Shown one piece after another: positions 1 through 13,000 of a stretch of DNA of 64,000 nt (the stretch's first letter is position 1; each line of letters starts with the position of its first letter). The DNA comes from Plasmopara viticola (Eukaryota; Oomycota; Peronosporomycetes; Peronosporales; Peronosporaceae): assembly GCA_001695595.3 (NCBI GenBank), contig MBPM02000001.1, positions 1,240,001-1,304,000 of the forward strand, written 5' to 3'. The notes below the pieces were generated by a model. The model was not told the origin of the DNA. It saw only the letters and a program-made list of their open reading frames with translations, and made no database searches. The position numbers and the translations under genes are program-made.

Positions 1-2
1 TG

Positions 3-1976
3 ATATTGGATGGTAATGGAGTGTCAGTGTCGCTTCCATTTGATTTGACGGAGAGACTTGCTCGCTTTGTTGCCCGGCATAATGTGTCCCGACTCAAGTG
101 CTATCAATTTGACCGAGTGTATCGAAAAAGCGTTGGTGGAGGCCATCCACGTGAGTTTACCGAATCGGATTTTGACGTTATTTGGAATGGTAAAGACCTC
201 TCTCCTAGTTTGGAATTAGAAGGCTTGGAAGTCGTGTCAGGCGTCATCAAGGCTTTGCCAAATTCTCTTGGTTCATACTATCTACGATTAAATGACGCGC
301 GCTTAACGCGTAATATTTTCGATCTCTGCCACATTCCAAGCAGTGCGCGTCGCGAAGTGCTGCGTCTGCTCTCCAACGAAGTCTCGTTTTATGTGCACGC
401 TGGCTTGCCATCCACACAAGCTCCAAGCTTGAAACCGAGTCGTTGGAAATTTTGTGCCAAGCGATTAAAGCACTATGGTGCACCACCGAGTGCTATTGAC
501 GCTATTAAATCGTTTTTTCTGCTACCAGAAGATTGTGTCACTTCGCTTGACATGATCGAACTGGCAGTGCATGACCTGTTTGCAAAGAACCGAGATCGTC
601 TTACTCGTGAGTCGACCAAGAATCTGGTTGGCGATGCTGGTGCTACCACTCTTGTCGATCAAAAGCAGCTTCAAAAGCAAATAGTGCACCTGCGTCGTAT
701 TGTTAAGGACGTAGATGAAGGCCTCGCACTTCTACGCTCCTTACTACAAGGTATGCAGCTTCTTCATTTGTCCGGTCCGGTGTGCATACGCCTAGACTTG
801 GGATTGAGTCCGCGTCCTGAGCGTTTTACATCAGGTTTCGTTTTTCAGGCAATTTTGCTTGACGATTCGTTGTGCAGTGGAAAGAGTGGTGATCAATCAG
901 ACTCGTCATTGCTGGCTGCGACGGATAATCGGACCATTATTGCAGAAGGTGGACGCTACGACGCCCTTGTTTCTCGCTTCCAGCTCACGACTGCTTACGC
1001 CAAAGCCTCAGCAGTAGCTGCCATGGGTGTGCGATTTGCCGTCGACAAGATTGTATCAATACTCGCTGTGTCTATGCGTCTCGCATTATTGGAATCCAAA
1101 GTGGCTACTTTAGATGTGCTCACGCGTGGTTGTAAGGTGTTAGTTTGTTCAGCAAGTGAGACGTCTGAAATGATGTTGTTTCGAATGCAAATTGCGAGGC
1201 TCTTGTGGGGCCATGGTATTGCTGCAGACTATCTTCATCCAGAACCGATGCAATTAGAAGAGCTGGAAGACTATTGCGCCCAGCGAAATGTACTTTGGAT
1301 GGTCATTGTTCCAAAGCACTTGATACGAGAGAAACAGCAAGTTAAAATTCGAACGGTGAAAAGCCATATAGAAGGTGACGTGGTCACGAATGTGGCAGCG
1401 CTACCAGAATACATCAGTGAGATGCTCGCTAATGTTGGCAAACCCTCTTATGGTGAAGCAACGAATGGAGGTGGACGTGGAACCAATCATTTTAAAGATA
1501 ATGGCTGCAGCAATTGTATTGGCGATCCTTTACCCAGTGGCACAATGTTGCAACCAATCTTCGACGTAAAGGTTATCGATGCAAAATACCAATCAAGAGA
1601 TAGAAATTACCGCAATTATCAACAGGATATGCAAAAGGTCCAGCGTCGTGTGTTCAAGTGGATATCCTCTAACTTTTCATCGCACGGGAACGAAGCGATG
1701 AAAGTTCTATCTGTCGATTTGCCGTTCTCGCTGGTTCGTGAGATGTCTACAGCACTTATGGAACAAGGAAGCGACGGCATTGACAATGTTTGTGCTCGCA
1801 ACCCGCGGTATCGTAAGCAGCTAAAGTATACGATGGAAGAGCTGTTATCTTTCACTCTAGAGTCAAAGTCACGCGGCGTAGGGTGCGAACGATACGTGCT
1901 GTTGCACAGCATGGTGGACAATCGGTACGATATGATGTCACTTGCCCTACCAGTCACATACAATGGTAAAAAATAA
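3..1976 (+). CDS. GCN2: GCN2-like eIF2alpha kinase, C-terminal part (5' cut by window edge)
   Basis: The frame is open from base 3, with no stop upstream, so the gene begins outside the window; the first ATG-like position is not a real start. What is visible is the histidyl-tRNA-synthetase-like regulatory region and C-terminal domain of GCN2. Recognisable pieces are the class-II synthetase-like opening (LPFDLTERLARFVARHN), motif-2-like text (YQFDRVYRK), a motif-3-like stretch (IIAEGGRYDALVSRF, then AAMGVRFAVDKI) and an anticodon-binding-like fold ending near PEYISEML. In GCN2 this region senses uncharged tRNA and activates the kinase that phosphorylates eIF2alpha under amino-acid starvation. 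The kinase domain is not in the window. About 657 residues are present without introns, ending at TAA. Family assignment is confident; true full length and catalytic status cannot be seen. Confidence 0.85.
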   Translation: MLDGNGVSVSLPFDLTERLARFVARHNVSRLKCYQFDRVYRKSVGGGHPREFTESDFDVIWNGKDLSPSLELEGLEVVSGVIKALPNSLGSYYLRLNDARLTRNIFDLCHIPSSARREVLRLLSNEVSFYVHAGLPSTQAPSLKPSRWKFCAKRLKHYGAPPSAIDAIKSFFLLPEDCVTSLDMIELAVHDLFAKNRDRLTRESTKNLVGDAGATTLVDQKQLQKQIVHLRRIVKDVDEGLALLRSLLQGMQLLHLSGPVCIRLDLGLSPRPERFTSGFVFQAILLDDSLCSGKSGDQSDSSLLAATDNRTIIAEGGRYDALVSRFQLTTAYAKASAVAAMGVRFAVDKIVSILAVSMRLALLESKVATLDVLTRGCKVLVCSASETSEMMLFRMQIARLLWGHGIAADYLHPEPMQLEELEDYCAQRNVLWMVIVPKHLIREKQQVKIRTVKSHIEGDVVTNVAALPEYISEMLANVGKPSYGEATNGGGRGTNHFKDNGCSNCIGDPLPSGTMLQPIFDVKVIDAKYQSRDRNYRNYQQDMQKVQRRVFKWISSNFSSHGNEAMKVLSVDLPFSLVREMSTALMEQGSDGIDNVCARNPRYRKQLKYTMEELLSFTLESKSRGVGCERYVLLHSMVDNRYDMMSLALPVTYNGKK

Positions 1977-2691
1977 AATGTTGCGATGTAAAAAGAAATT
2001 ATGGGTAAAGAAAATCGCGTTTTTAAGAAAATTTCTAGATTGTTTAAATTAAAAGCAAAAGGTAAATTCTTTGTATGAACTCGCTGGTTCAATTAAAAGC
2101 TGAGTTCGTTCACAATTCTTTCACGCAGGTCAGTCATATGTAGACCACGCTGTATGGTAAAAGCCGACTATCATATGATAGCGGTAGGAATCTGTAAAAA
2201 CCTTTAGTATACATACGTTTTACTCTCTATTTCACTGTCACAATCCTTTGATCGGCGGTGAGGTTAAATTCCGGCTTATTTCGATTATAGACCATCGATG
2301 CTGAAAATGAAGTTGAACGTTTATTTCTTCCGAATAAGGCTTTCAAGGCGCTTTATTTCTAGTTACTTACCTTTGAGCTGGTGCAAGAAAACAAGGTTTC
2401 TTTAATTCGGTCGGTCTCGGTGTAATCGCACTATACTCGAGCACTACTTGCGTTGTTGTTTTTTCTGCACGGGTATCAAAGAAAGATTCCTTTTTGCATC
2501 AAGATCTCTACAGATGAATTTGATTAGGTGTTGAAGCCAGACGCTACTAACTCTCCAGACGTGCACAAACGCAATATAGACACGACTAAGCTTGAAGTGC
2601 TGAGATGATGTACGGCCATAGGTCCTTCCTGTCTATCTTTCTCGACGTGCACAGAAGCAATTAAGCCGCAACTAAGCACTCTCGTAAGATT

Positions 2692-2745
2692 CGATAATTT
2701 CAAAGCGGCTTGTTTTAGCGATAATTTCAAAGCGGCTTGTTTTAG
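2692..2745. repeat. exact 2 x 27 bp tandem repeat
   Basis: Two identical 27-bp units lie back to back (2692-2718 and 2719-2745), each starting CGATAATTTC and ending TTGTTTTAG. They lie at the 3' side of a decayed copia-like stretch on the minus strand. Identity of the two units suggests a recent slippage event. Confidence 0.9.
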
Positions 2746-2766
2746 TGACTGCGGACATTTTTGCTT

Positions 2767-5084
2767 TTAATCTTTTTGATCTCGCGTCCGCTGAAGAAAA
2801 TCTGCATAACCATAAAATTTAGGAGAAGTTCTGTATGCGAGAATGCCTTTTGCGGTATAGCAAGTCGTATATGCCAAATATTCTACAACTTGCTCGATGC
2901 GGATCAATGTCTTTTGTGTGGGTTTGAGTGAGTGATGTTCAAGCACAATAAGGCAAGAAAGATTTCTAAGTACGATCATTTGGCGCGATACAGCACGATA
3001 GTGACACCTTTTTGTATATATGGGACTTCTCGACTGCCGCATCTACGCCTGCATTCGTCGACTTGTTGCTTCAAGCTTCGCGCCACAATTTAAGCCTTAG
3101 TACTTGCTTCATATTAAATTGTCAATGCAGCTTTGCAATGCAGCTTTCCTGATGCAACATGATCAACATCCAACTCAGATGAGCCAGAAAATACAAACAG
3201 AACGACAGCACACTGACATCTTTATCCTGGAGTTTAGTCTTTATTGCTTTCACCTAGCCTTCGTTACTGCTTCATTGCGCACTATAACGATATCTTCGAC
3301 ATATGTTCCAATAGAATCAATCTTGGCGCCACATATTTTGACGAAGAAGCATTTGAAGCGATCGTGCGTTATTTAATCAGGAATGCAAACAGATCACGGC
3401 ACAGATCCTGCCAGATCGATTCAAATTTGTTAAATTTCCATACGCCTAGGCCAAAAAGTTTTCTCTCTCTCTCTCTCTCTCTGCAGAAATCATTTAGGAC
3501 TCTTTCATAGAACTCTACTTTAACGACGCTTTACATGCTGGCAATCAAATGTCTGCTTGTTCGCCTATGTAGCCGTTTCTGGAAGCAAGCGCTGGTAACT
3601 GTCGAAAAGTTTTCATGGTCACACCCGTAGTAGGTGTTAAAATAATTGATACCTAAGCAATCTGTCAAGCCTTATGCAGCAATTTGCGCCTTGTAGCTGG
3701 TGCTCTATCCGTTTCGTCTTTGTTGTAGTTGAATACTCATTTTTGGCATATTAATATCTTCTTAACGTACCTGAACACTTCCAACCATTTTTTAGAGTAA
3801 TGATTGCACCCGAGCCTTGAATGTAGCCTTCCAACTGGGCCAAATAAGTAATTTCATGCAATTAGCGGTTAAGATGGTCACATAGACCATCGATACCAAG
3901 TGGTTTCCTACCTCAACAGCTTTGGCAACAAAGGTTTCAAGAATGACATTCTGACACTTTTCTCGACGCTTCATAGGAATAAAATCTTTTTCTTATATTA
4001 GTTTCCTACGCTTCTTGCTCTGCGCGATTTCATGTCATAGAGGAGATGGGGTAGTTACAACTTCAGCTGAATAGCTGATTGCTTTATCAAGGTTTGACAT
4101 TGTTGGTCTTTTAGCTGTGGTGGGACATTTTGCGCAATATGCTGAAGACGAAGAACAAGTTGAGCATGATCTATTGCATGACTAATGTACAGAATCCAAT
4201 GTACCTTTTGCGCTGTTGATTAAATATCCTTAGATTTGTTTTGCGATCTATCTTTGTCAGCATTTTGTGACTCAACCTTATTATTGTGCATGAAATCAAG
4301 CGCGTAGTGACCACTTCTCTCTTTTGTGGACTGACGTAAAGAAGTGCTGGTAGCAAACTAAATTCTTTATATTTTAAGCAGCCTAATTCAACAGTCAATG
4401 CAAAAAAGTGGCACATAATTGACATGGGAAGGTACGGACTAGTTTTAAGCTAACGGGCGGTAATGAAATTATTTTCAGCATGCAGCACTGCGTCGTTACT
4501 GGTAAGAAACGTATATAAAATACAATGTCGTTGTCCTAGTCACGGCATCAGATTAAGACCTTTTAAGAGAACTAGAGATCACACCAAAGCAGTAATTTAT
4601 CAATGTTTAGACTGAAGTATGTTGCGCTTTATATATCTTTAAGACTCACTGGAAAATGCTTTTCTATCTCTAGGAGGTGTGTGATGCCGTCAATTCTAGT
4701 AGCACTACGAAGTCAAACACCGCGCGGGTAAATTTCCACCCAAGTTATCGTATCGGTTCCGCAACAGATCGTCCGCACCTGTAAATTGTGCATGTTACAG
4801 CCCTCTCTACTGCAAAGCAGCCGAAACGTGTCACGACATTCGAGCTCTGTGAGCAAGCCTATGAATCAGGGCCCAAGTACAGTAGCCGCGGTAGTAGCAG
4901 CTATCACTGGGCTAAATTTAAGCTGCTGAAATAAGGTCCCTATCTTTTGAGAGAAAGATGATCCACCCCTTCTCGTCTGAATCAGGATGTTGTAGTGACT
5001 TAAGTGGTCATAATCACAGACGGTCAACTGCACAATGTATTTGCACTCTTTTGCCTTTATGTCAGGCTTCCACTCACCTTTCAC
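2767..5084 (-). mobile_element. decayed Ty1/copia-like remnant (minus strand)
   Basis: Two short open stretches on the minus strand resemble copia polymerase parts in the expected order. At 5084-4866 the translation ends in FSPVIAATTAATVL, like the reverse-transcriptase stretch around 'ETFSPV..TT.R..L'. At 3042-2767 it contains QVVEYLAYTT, then a spaced GYADF and RTRDQK, like the RNase H stretch 'RYLxGT...GYxDxDWAxDxxxRK'. Stops and frame changes separate them and no LTR pair was found. The match is by eye only and individually weak, so the call rests on two weak resemblances in the right order. It could instead be chance open reading. Confidence 0.35.
3462..3482. repeat. (TC)n microsatellite
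   Basis: A pure TC dinucleotide run of about 21 bases in non-coding sequence. Confidence 0.95.
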
Positions 5085-8000
5085 ATCAACTTGCCCGTTA
5101 AAATGACTTCACCTGAGTTTTTTTTTTTAGTATTTTAACATACAAGAATCGAAAGCTGAGAGCACTCCTAGTGGCAGAAAAATATAGAGATCCAGTAAAT
5201 CCTTGGCTAAATATATGCTTGAATGTTATCTCTAGATATTAAGTACGAACCCCTAATGGTAAAAAGAGGTTAGGCATAAGATAGGCTTTGTGCCAGGTGC
5301 GAAGTACTGTGTGCCCCAACGATATAGAATTTGAGTATAGCAACATGAGCTATCGATGCCTTTTTTCGCCGAATGAGAAAAGAGGACATGGCACAGATAG
5401 TAAATTTTTCGTACTCGCCGCCCCATTTCAGTGCATAAAAACCGACTAGGACGTGGTGACAATAAAATAAATGTAAAGTTGTCCCTTTCCTGAAAATAGT
5501 GTTGATTGACAACATGTCCGGGTTCCCTTGTAGTGCACTATATCCGGTATAAACCATTCATCAAATTTGAGATAGGGAGTGGAATATACTCTTCAAAACT
5601 ATTTGTACGCATTGGTATATAAGGTGGAAAAGATCAGAAACTATCAAACACCTTGACGACAGTAAGCCATCAGATCGCATTACCGATACGATCATTGTGG
5701 CAAGCAGATTTTGACGATGTACCAGTTCATAATCAGTATAAAAGCGGTTAATTGGTAAGAAAGGTTCAAAGGCCACGCAAGGCAAGTTTGATGTCTCAAG
5801 GAGCTTTCATTTTTGAATCCACATCACAAAATCATATTTTTGGCAGAGGAGATGGAATTTTTCGGATGCTTGGTATTCCAGCCACGAACTTCTTACATGC
5901 CTCGAAAACGTAAGTATCATTTTGACTTGTCTTTACCACGGCCTTAAAGTATCTGCAATAGTTGCTAGACCTAGCTATTGTCTGAACAATCACCGTGGTA
6001 AATTTCCGAGTCTCGCACAGTCTCTGTCCGAAACTTTGGAAAAAGAGATTAGTGATGCTGTGAAAGCCAGCACCAGGTTACTTTTGTTAGCTTTTCAAAA
6101 AAAACTGTAGCAAATACTCGCTCTGGCTTCGCAAAGAAAAAAACATATCTCTTGTGTGTTGGTTGAGACTTCCGACCGTCCCTTCGATTGCAATTAAGTG
6201 CAGTTCGAGATAACTCGTTTCTGCTAAAGAAAGGTACAATGCTCACGATTAAGCAGACGGTAGGATTCAGCAAATGTTTGAAAGTGCGCAAGATATGTTT
6301 TAACACTACATCAGCGGAGGTGGAGGCAAAGCCGTTCATGAGCGTCTAATTAATTCAATTTATCTATTCAGGGATGCCAAACCAGAGTACATCAATATTT
6401 ACGCGCTACAGCTATGTCTTTAAGACCCATTCATACAATAGTGCAACATTCTGGATAATGTCGGACTTTGATGCTGAAATCGTGAAGGTGTACACAGCAC
6501 CTTGAACAGGAAAGGCATGCAGAAAGGAATACAATTTGCTGGTGATTGACCACTTACTATCTCTCGGTCTCAAAAGATCGAATGTGCAATAATTTGCGGT
6601 TTGAAGACTGCTTTATTCCTTATACTGGCTCGTCCTAATTGAAATCTAAGTAAGCCACAAAATTACTCTCGCAATTGCGCAAGAGTCACGTACCCTTTAG
6701 CCCCTATGTATTATTTATCACTCTTTGACACATATACATCAAACTCGTTTGCACGTGGCGATGTCCAAAATGTAGCGAAGAAAATTTTTTTATCGTTTGA
6801 GACTTTACTGATTGCCAATACGGCTCTTTAAAATCATGCTTCGACATCCGAAGTTTTCTGGACCATAATTAGTTCGTGTCAGCAATGTAGACTACGCCTA
6901 CAACAAATGCCGTGTTTGCGACGAAGGTTGTGCGAACCACAATACCTTATGCTTGCTAAGTATTAATTGGTAGAACTCAAGCTGATAAAAACTATTTTAA
7001 AGCACTAGCATTGCTTAGGAGTACGCCTAAAGAAACTGAGATTTTTCGCCAGGCCCACCGGCTATGCGAAAGGGACATCCTCTAAAGAAGAGGATTCAAC
7101 AGTGTTTCACAGTAGCCTAAGCCGTGACCTTGGATGTATTTGATACCAAAATAAGAGCAAAGACAAAGACTACAGCCAAGACAAAGACTTCAACCATCGA
7201 AATGTTACCTAACGGGCTCAATGACTAACGTCAGCAGCACAAATTGCGACTCACCCACCACCGATTATCAGGAAAAGCCCTTGCCTTGCAGTAGCAGTCT
7301 CTTGAAAAAGGATCGAACGAGGAGGAAAATCTTCGGAATAGATCTTTTTTGGCTGCAGGCCATGTCTCTTCGCAGTATTCACACATTCTCCGACATCGCA
7401 AGTTATTTCTTATATGGTCTCTTTAAAAAGCACTTGGCCAAACGAGGCATTGTTGAAGCGAAATCTTTAAACGGCTATGCTTGTGATTCAAGATTCTTGT
7501 TTAAAGACTCCGATCGGGGTTTATTAGACAAATGCCACTTGCATCGGGTCTATGATACCCTTAAGATTCTCCCGCGTCGTAATCATCACGGCCTGGTCTG
7601 CGAACCTTTTAAGTGAGTGCTTTTGCTATCTTGGTAGGCTGGAAAATACTTAATTCTGAAATGTATTGACTTCGACATAATGCAAAGCCGAGCGGTAGCA
7701 ATATAAATTATGAATAAATTATAAGCACTGGCATAGATATCTTCATCTTATACCTAAACGTGCGGCCTAAAGACCGCAACTATTGGTATAGGGGGCTAGA
7801 AAGCACCGAAGAGGGATCGGTTCTGCGCCAAACATATGAGGAGAAGCAGCTACTGCGCAACTAAGTGAACACAATTTTATTTGGCGGTCAGGCTGTGGTG
7901 TAACTACGAATCCTTGAGACCTTCAACGAGAGGATAGTCTTCATAAATCATGTGCCCCACGAAATTCACATTCAGATTGTCCTCCGAACGCCTTAGTTGA

Positions 8001-11000
8001 AGGTATACGAGCTGCTTGGAAAATTCGCTTTCTTTTCAATTGAGCTTCAGGCTCAACCAACCAATCAAACCGCACAGCTTTATGAACTTTTATCCTCAAT
8101 TTCGTGGCTAAAAATTATTAATTGTGACACTATCAGCCACTACAACTAACCCAACCAACAAGGTCGAGCGCAAGCACGACGCTTAAAAAGAATCTGGAGG
8201 CTTTATCCAAAATTATAGTCCTAATGATCCGAATAACCCTTACGACGCACTGCTATCGATGGTGGGTGCTTCGACATCGTAGTAAGAAAGTTAATGGTGT
8301 TTGCTGATTCAGGCCTTTCTGGGATATTAAAGGATTCTATAAAAGAGTGCTCTACTTTGTTCGAAGGTACCAAACTTAATTATTGTAGTGGCACCTTTCT
8401 GGCATCCTCCATGATTAAATATCTCTTAACAAAGATAAAAACTCAATCTGTCTTAGGTTATTCGACGATTATATTGGGTCGATACAATCGCATGCCTTGC
8501 CTTACTGATTACAATCAGCGAACGTTTTGCAAAGTCAAATGTTGTATCGGTAAAAGTTGTCTCAAATTAGAGATTTGAAAGTTAATTTTCATTTTCTATT
8601 CGCACTTGTGTCTGGCACATGACCACCTTCTTAGGCGTATACCATGCCCGTGTTGCCACTAGCCTCCAGTACGCTAAACACAAAGTGGAGGTGTACGGAC
8701 TTCCAATAGCCCGTCGAAGTTGGCATGCTCTAACGTGTGAGCACCGTTTGGCAGGTCTGCAGACTCAAGCTTACTTGTGAAAAAGCTTTAAGCGTCTGGT
8801 AAGCCACAAAGTGGCAGCTCCCAAACGAGTAATGCTTATGACCACACTCGGCATTGCCTATACTGGTAAATATTAAGTTCGCTCCCGTTATAAGATCCTC
8901 GTGAGGTGGGGGCTATTGTCATGACTCAATTGCGAGAACATTTTAACAAACCCAGCCATCTCCTCTTACATCTGAGGTCACCAATTGATTTCGGAGACAA
9001 GAAAAAGTTGTTTTCTCGGTTCAAAAGTGAGTCGTACTTCAGATCTTCATCGGTCAAAACGACGACTTGGATTTGACAGCATTCTTGAATATGCTGAGAT
9101 CGAGTACCGTACCCTTCATTTAACATTAGTTTTAATTAGGGTGGTCGGAAGTCCAGCCTACTAAGCTATCACGCACTAATTTGAGTGCGGGTCGATGAAG
9201 AAGCCATGCCTTTGTAGCAATGAGTACTGTAGCTACCCTCAAGTCTCTGCTGTGCGTCCCTAGATTGACTCAATCATTAAACTTGCTTGTGTTTCCTAGA
9301 CACGACAACTGTTTTGCAATCTTCCTAAGCATCACAAGTAGCAATCTCATAAATAGGTCTTCCCTATATCGTCACTTCTAAAACAAGCAACAAAAATTAC
9401 ATGGCAGATTTTAGTTTTTTGGATTGAATGGAAAACGTGTGTAAGGCTACACCCAGCTGCTCAACGCGACTCATTCTAGTGGCTTCTTAAAGCAGTCGAC
9501 ATAGTCTACCGGAGACTAATCTCGAAAATGCGTCTCTTCGCAGTTTGTGTACTTCCTTTTGCATATCACCAGCAATTCATCCATTGAAACTGCTCATTTT
9601 AATGTGCTTTAAAAGTTTAATTCGCCCGTTCTACTTTCAACAATATGCAACATACCAAGTTTACAAATTGATTTGCAAATTTATGACAATCTAGCTGTTG
9701 CTATTCTCAGCGAATGGCGGGATATAAAGATATGTCGCTCAGTAATGATCAATTGAGATTACCGCACACCATACAAAGATTCTGTGGCTAAGGAAATATC
9801 TCGCTTGCTAGTTAAGGCGAAAAGACGCTGTTTTATAGCGGCGGCGCCTATTGGCTACGTAACATAGAAGAGCTGCTATCTGATCAATACGACAACGCAT
9901 ATGCGTGCCATTTAAACAAAAACTCTGAGTAAAATTATATACCTTAAACGATGTGCACAAAAATCTCCGAGCAGTCGCCCACTTTAATAAGCTGTTAAAT
10001 ATTTGAGTATTAAAGAAGACTATCGCTAGAATATAAGTTGAACCAGAGCTATAAAAGAAAAAATGCTGAGCAAGTTTTATGTCGCATATTGATTTCCAGA
10101 TTATTTCGGCACCTCATAGGTAGACTGTACCAATTTGTATAAGGACGTGCGGTAGCAATATTGTCGCATGTCAAAAATTAAAGTATAGACTGAACACACA
10201 TAGATTTTAAATTCATCTAGTCTTTCACTTGCAGCCTAATGCACACTTTGACTCCTTTAAGATTATAAAAAAGTTTACATTCGCTTGCCGAAAAATTGTA
10301 TATTCTCCTTCACATCTTTTCTCTCGCACGATGTTGTGTAACCTCGTCACATTCGTAGTATATTGTCTGTTCAAGCGGGCAGATTGTCTACATGCAGCCT
10401 CGCAAATGTTCGAGATTGAGTGGTACCCATGGATTAATTGCACAAGTTTCTCTGCTCAAAATAATTGCTAACTTTTATGGACCTGAGAAAATAGTCGAAT
10501 CTGCAGCCCTTCATGCTACCAAGCAGTGTGCGTCGTGGCGCATCAAACTTCACCTGCAAAATCCACGCAGACACCCGTGACTTCAACATTATCATTAATT
10601 GCTGGGATTAGGTTCATGGCATGTAAAATTTTGTTTGTGAAGAGAGAATCACCGAAATCTTCTCATCGTAATCAAAGCGGTCACAACCCCATATAAATGT
10701 GTGTGCGTGGAGTACGCATTTCCTCACCAACGAGATTGGTCCAAATATTGGAGCTGTACCCGTCCAATCACTTTGCTAAAAAAGACTAGCTAGTAGTGGG
10801 ATTTTTAACAGCAACCTTTGCGTCTCACCAATTTACAATTTCCTTTGGATGGGTGTGGGGTCAATACACACCAGCTTTTGAGGAGCTTGGCTGCTCTTGA
10901 AGGAATAATCGGGTGCTGGTTGTGCGCGTAAGTGTACGAGGCTATGAAAACTATGCTGAGTCTTGGTGGTTTGTAGTGCTTGGAGTAGTTTCGTGAGCCG

Positions 11001-12060
11001 GCAAACGATTGTGACTGAATAATGATATGAGTGAGAGCGACCGAAATAAGTCCTTTTTGGTTAATTTAATGAATAAGACGATTTAAAATATACAGGATTA
11101 GGTCAGACCAAGCAGTCAAATTTGAGGATTCGACAGCAAAGGCATTTTCGTCCTCGACTTGAATCGATCATGTGCATTTGGAGCGTTTAACGATTTTTCT
11201 GATTTAGCTTCGGCGGTATGCCCGTTTATAGTCATTCGCAAAATTGAGTTTGATATTTTCGGAGATTTTTTTAGACCATCTAAGGCAATCTATTAAGTAT
11301 GAGGACCAACAAATCTTGTATCAACATCAGCAAAAATATCATTGTGGTACATATAGCATCTGTACTTTTCGACGTGACTTTCAAAATATGATATTTTTAT
11401 TCGCACTATGTCATTCTAAATGTAATTCGAATCTCCAAGCTTGCGTACATCAATACTTTCGACACACCCGTGTAAAGTGGCAATTTTAAAAAAATAAGAC
11501 TAAAGCTCCTGGCTGCTTCCTTAAGTAGCCATAATGTCGAAGCTAACCACTCAATAAAATTTCTATTGGCCTACGCCACCTCAAAAGAATTGAAGAAAGC
11601 AATTGGGACTAGCCGATTTGCACTAGCACAGTGCTACTTAAGCTGATATCACAAAACCTCGGTTGGATGTAGTAGAAAAATACTGTCGTAGATGTGTCAA
11701 ATTGAACATGCTTTTGGTAGTAACGTGATAAGCGTTATTCAAGCACTTTCTTTTGTATTTGCCGGACGAGACAAAGCCATTTTATGTCGTTTGCGATGCT
11801 TCCACCTTTGCCATAGGTCGCATATAATACTTGCGCGTTATGACAAGTCTGCAAACTTGATGATCTTGAACGGCTTTTTTACACAGGCCAAATTATGCGT
11901 TAAACAATTTAGAAGAGCTGAATACTCAATTGACGGACAAATAGTCAGTTACACACACGGAAATCAGCTGACGGTCTCTGGTGCGATTCCTTCCAATCGC
12001 GGGCCAAGAGGTTAAAATTAATAAGTAAACTCTTTAGCAACAATCGCAGTTGCATCGCAG
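5085..12060. other. AT-rich gene desert, no supported gene
   Basis: About 7 kb with no recognisable protein family. The longest open stretches are 7221-7616 (+, 131 codons), 11692-12015 (+, 107 codons) and 8294-8578 (+, 94 codons); none shows a known domain, signal peptide or splice-linked partner. The stretch 7900-8580 reads like worn transposon coding sequence, but no diagnostic motif can be named. I see no tRNA or rRNA gene here. Confidence 0.6.
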
Positions 12061-12082
12061 ACGGTCTGCTCTTTATGAGGTG

Positions 12083-12240
12083 GCTTTGAACAGTGGTATG
12101 TCACTCGACTCGGGACCGAAAGGTATCACGTTCGACACCCGTAGGGCCCCAATAGAAGCAGACATATATGGGTCACTAGAAAGGACGAACACTCAGGGCC
12201 AAAAGTGTTTTTAACAGCTGGATGAGTTATACAATAAAAC
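12083..12240 (+). repeat. tRNA-derived SINE-like repeat, copy 1
   Basis: The block opens with tRNA-like text: a D-arm-like AGTGGTATGTC, an anticodon-arm-like CTCGACTCGGGACCGAAAGG, and a B-box-like CGTTCGACACCC (RNA polymerase III B-box consensus GGTTCRANNCC). Past the tRNA-like head comes a tail with GTCACTAGAAAGGACG, which is shared in diverged form with the next copy (GTCACTAAAGCGGACG). tRNA-headed SINE families are known from Phytophthora. The cloverleaf is too degraded for a functional tRNA. Ends are approximate. Confidence 0.5.
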
Positions 12241-12351
12241 TCTATAGTGTAAAAAAGGTCAAGAAACTTGGTCCCAAATATATCGGATAGCTACCAGCAT
12301 TCCGCACCAGAAAAGCTTTATGGATTCCAGTTGCTCGATTTATCTCTTTAT

Positions 12352-12500
12352 TACATGGTGGCTGGCTCGAGTGGTTGGCTAATCGCTCGACCCAAAATCG
12401 GGAGGAACCTGGTTCGGTTCCCGTAGAATCCGAAGCAGCCGGAGATAAGTCACTAAAGCGGACGGGCAATTACAATGTCGACTTAGATTTCGATCTACAA
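12352..12500 (+). repeat. tRNA-derived SINE-like repeat, copy 2
   Basis: This repeats the organisation of the block about 270 bp upstream, in the same orientation. There is an A-box-like GGCTCGAGTGGTTGGC, a B-box-like GGTTCGGTTCCCG spaced as in a tRNA, then a tail with GTCACTAAAGCGGACGGGCA. The head resembles a Ser/Leu-type tRNA D-arm, but no complete acceptor stem could be paired. It is read as a second diverged member of the same family. Confidence 0.5.
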
Positions 12501-13000
12501 TTTCACGATGACAGCACCGTCTGGAAAATGACGCATTTTTAAATTCGCCATGTCTGACCCAGAGAATTGCTTTAATGTTAGGTTCTGCAAAAGAGGATCT
12601 TGGTCATGCTCTGCACACCGTCGGCAGCGTGAGCATCATCCGTTACGGCACTTTGCATGGCAATGGTGCATCTAATGACAATCTAGATCAAGGTTTGTTT
12701 GCTCTTTAGTTCTTCAGGATCGTAGTTGATCCTGAAAATTTAAGCATTTTGTGCTTCTAATTGTGGAGCATTTCCTAGAATACTTCGTAATGGACTAAAG
12801 AACAACGAATCTCGCTACTCAACACACATCGTTTACTTTTTAGAGAATCTTCAGAAATGATTATTCTAGAGATCTGCTAATTACACAACATATAGAATGC
12901 TGTGTATTACAAGTATAAACGATACCAGATCATGCCGAAGAATATATTTCTTTTGGATTAGATTGCTTCCATGCCCTCGGGCTGCAACGATCTACATCGT

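Noticed and set aside
2168..2181. 14-bp perfect palindrome CTATCATATGATAG after GCN2
   Set aside because: Short, AT-rich and without context; expected by chance at this window size.
12083..12440. Functional tRNA genes
   Set aside because: A and B boxes are present but no acceptor stem pairs and the arms are degraded, so a SINE-like origin fits better.
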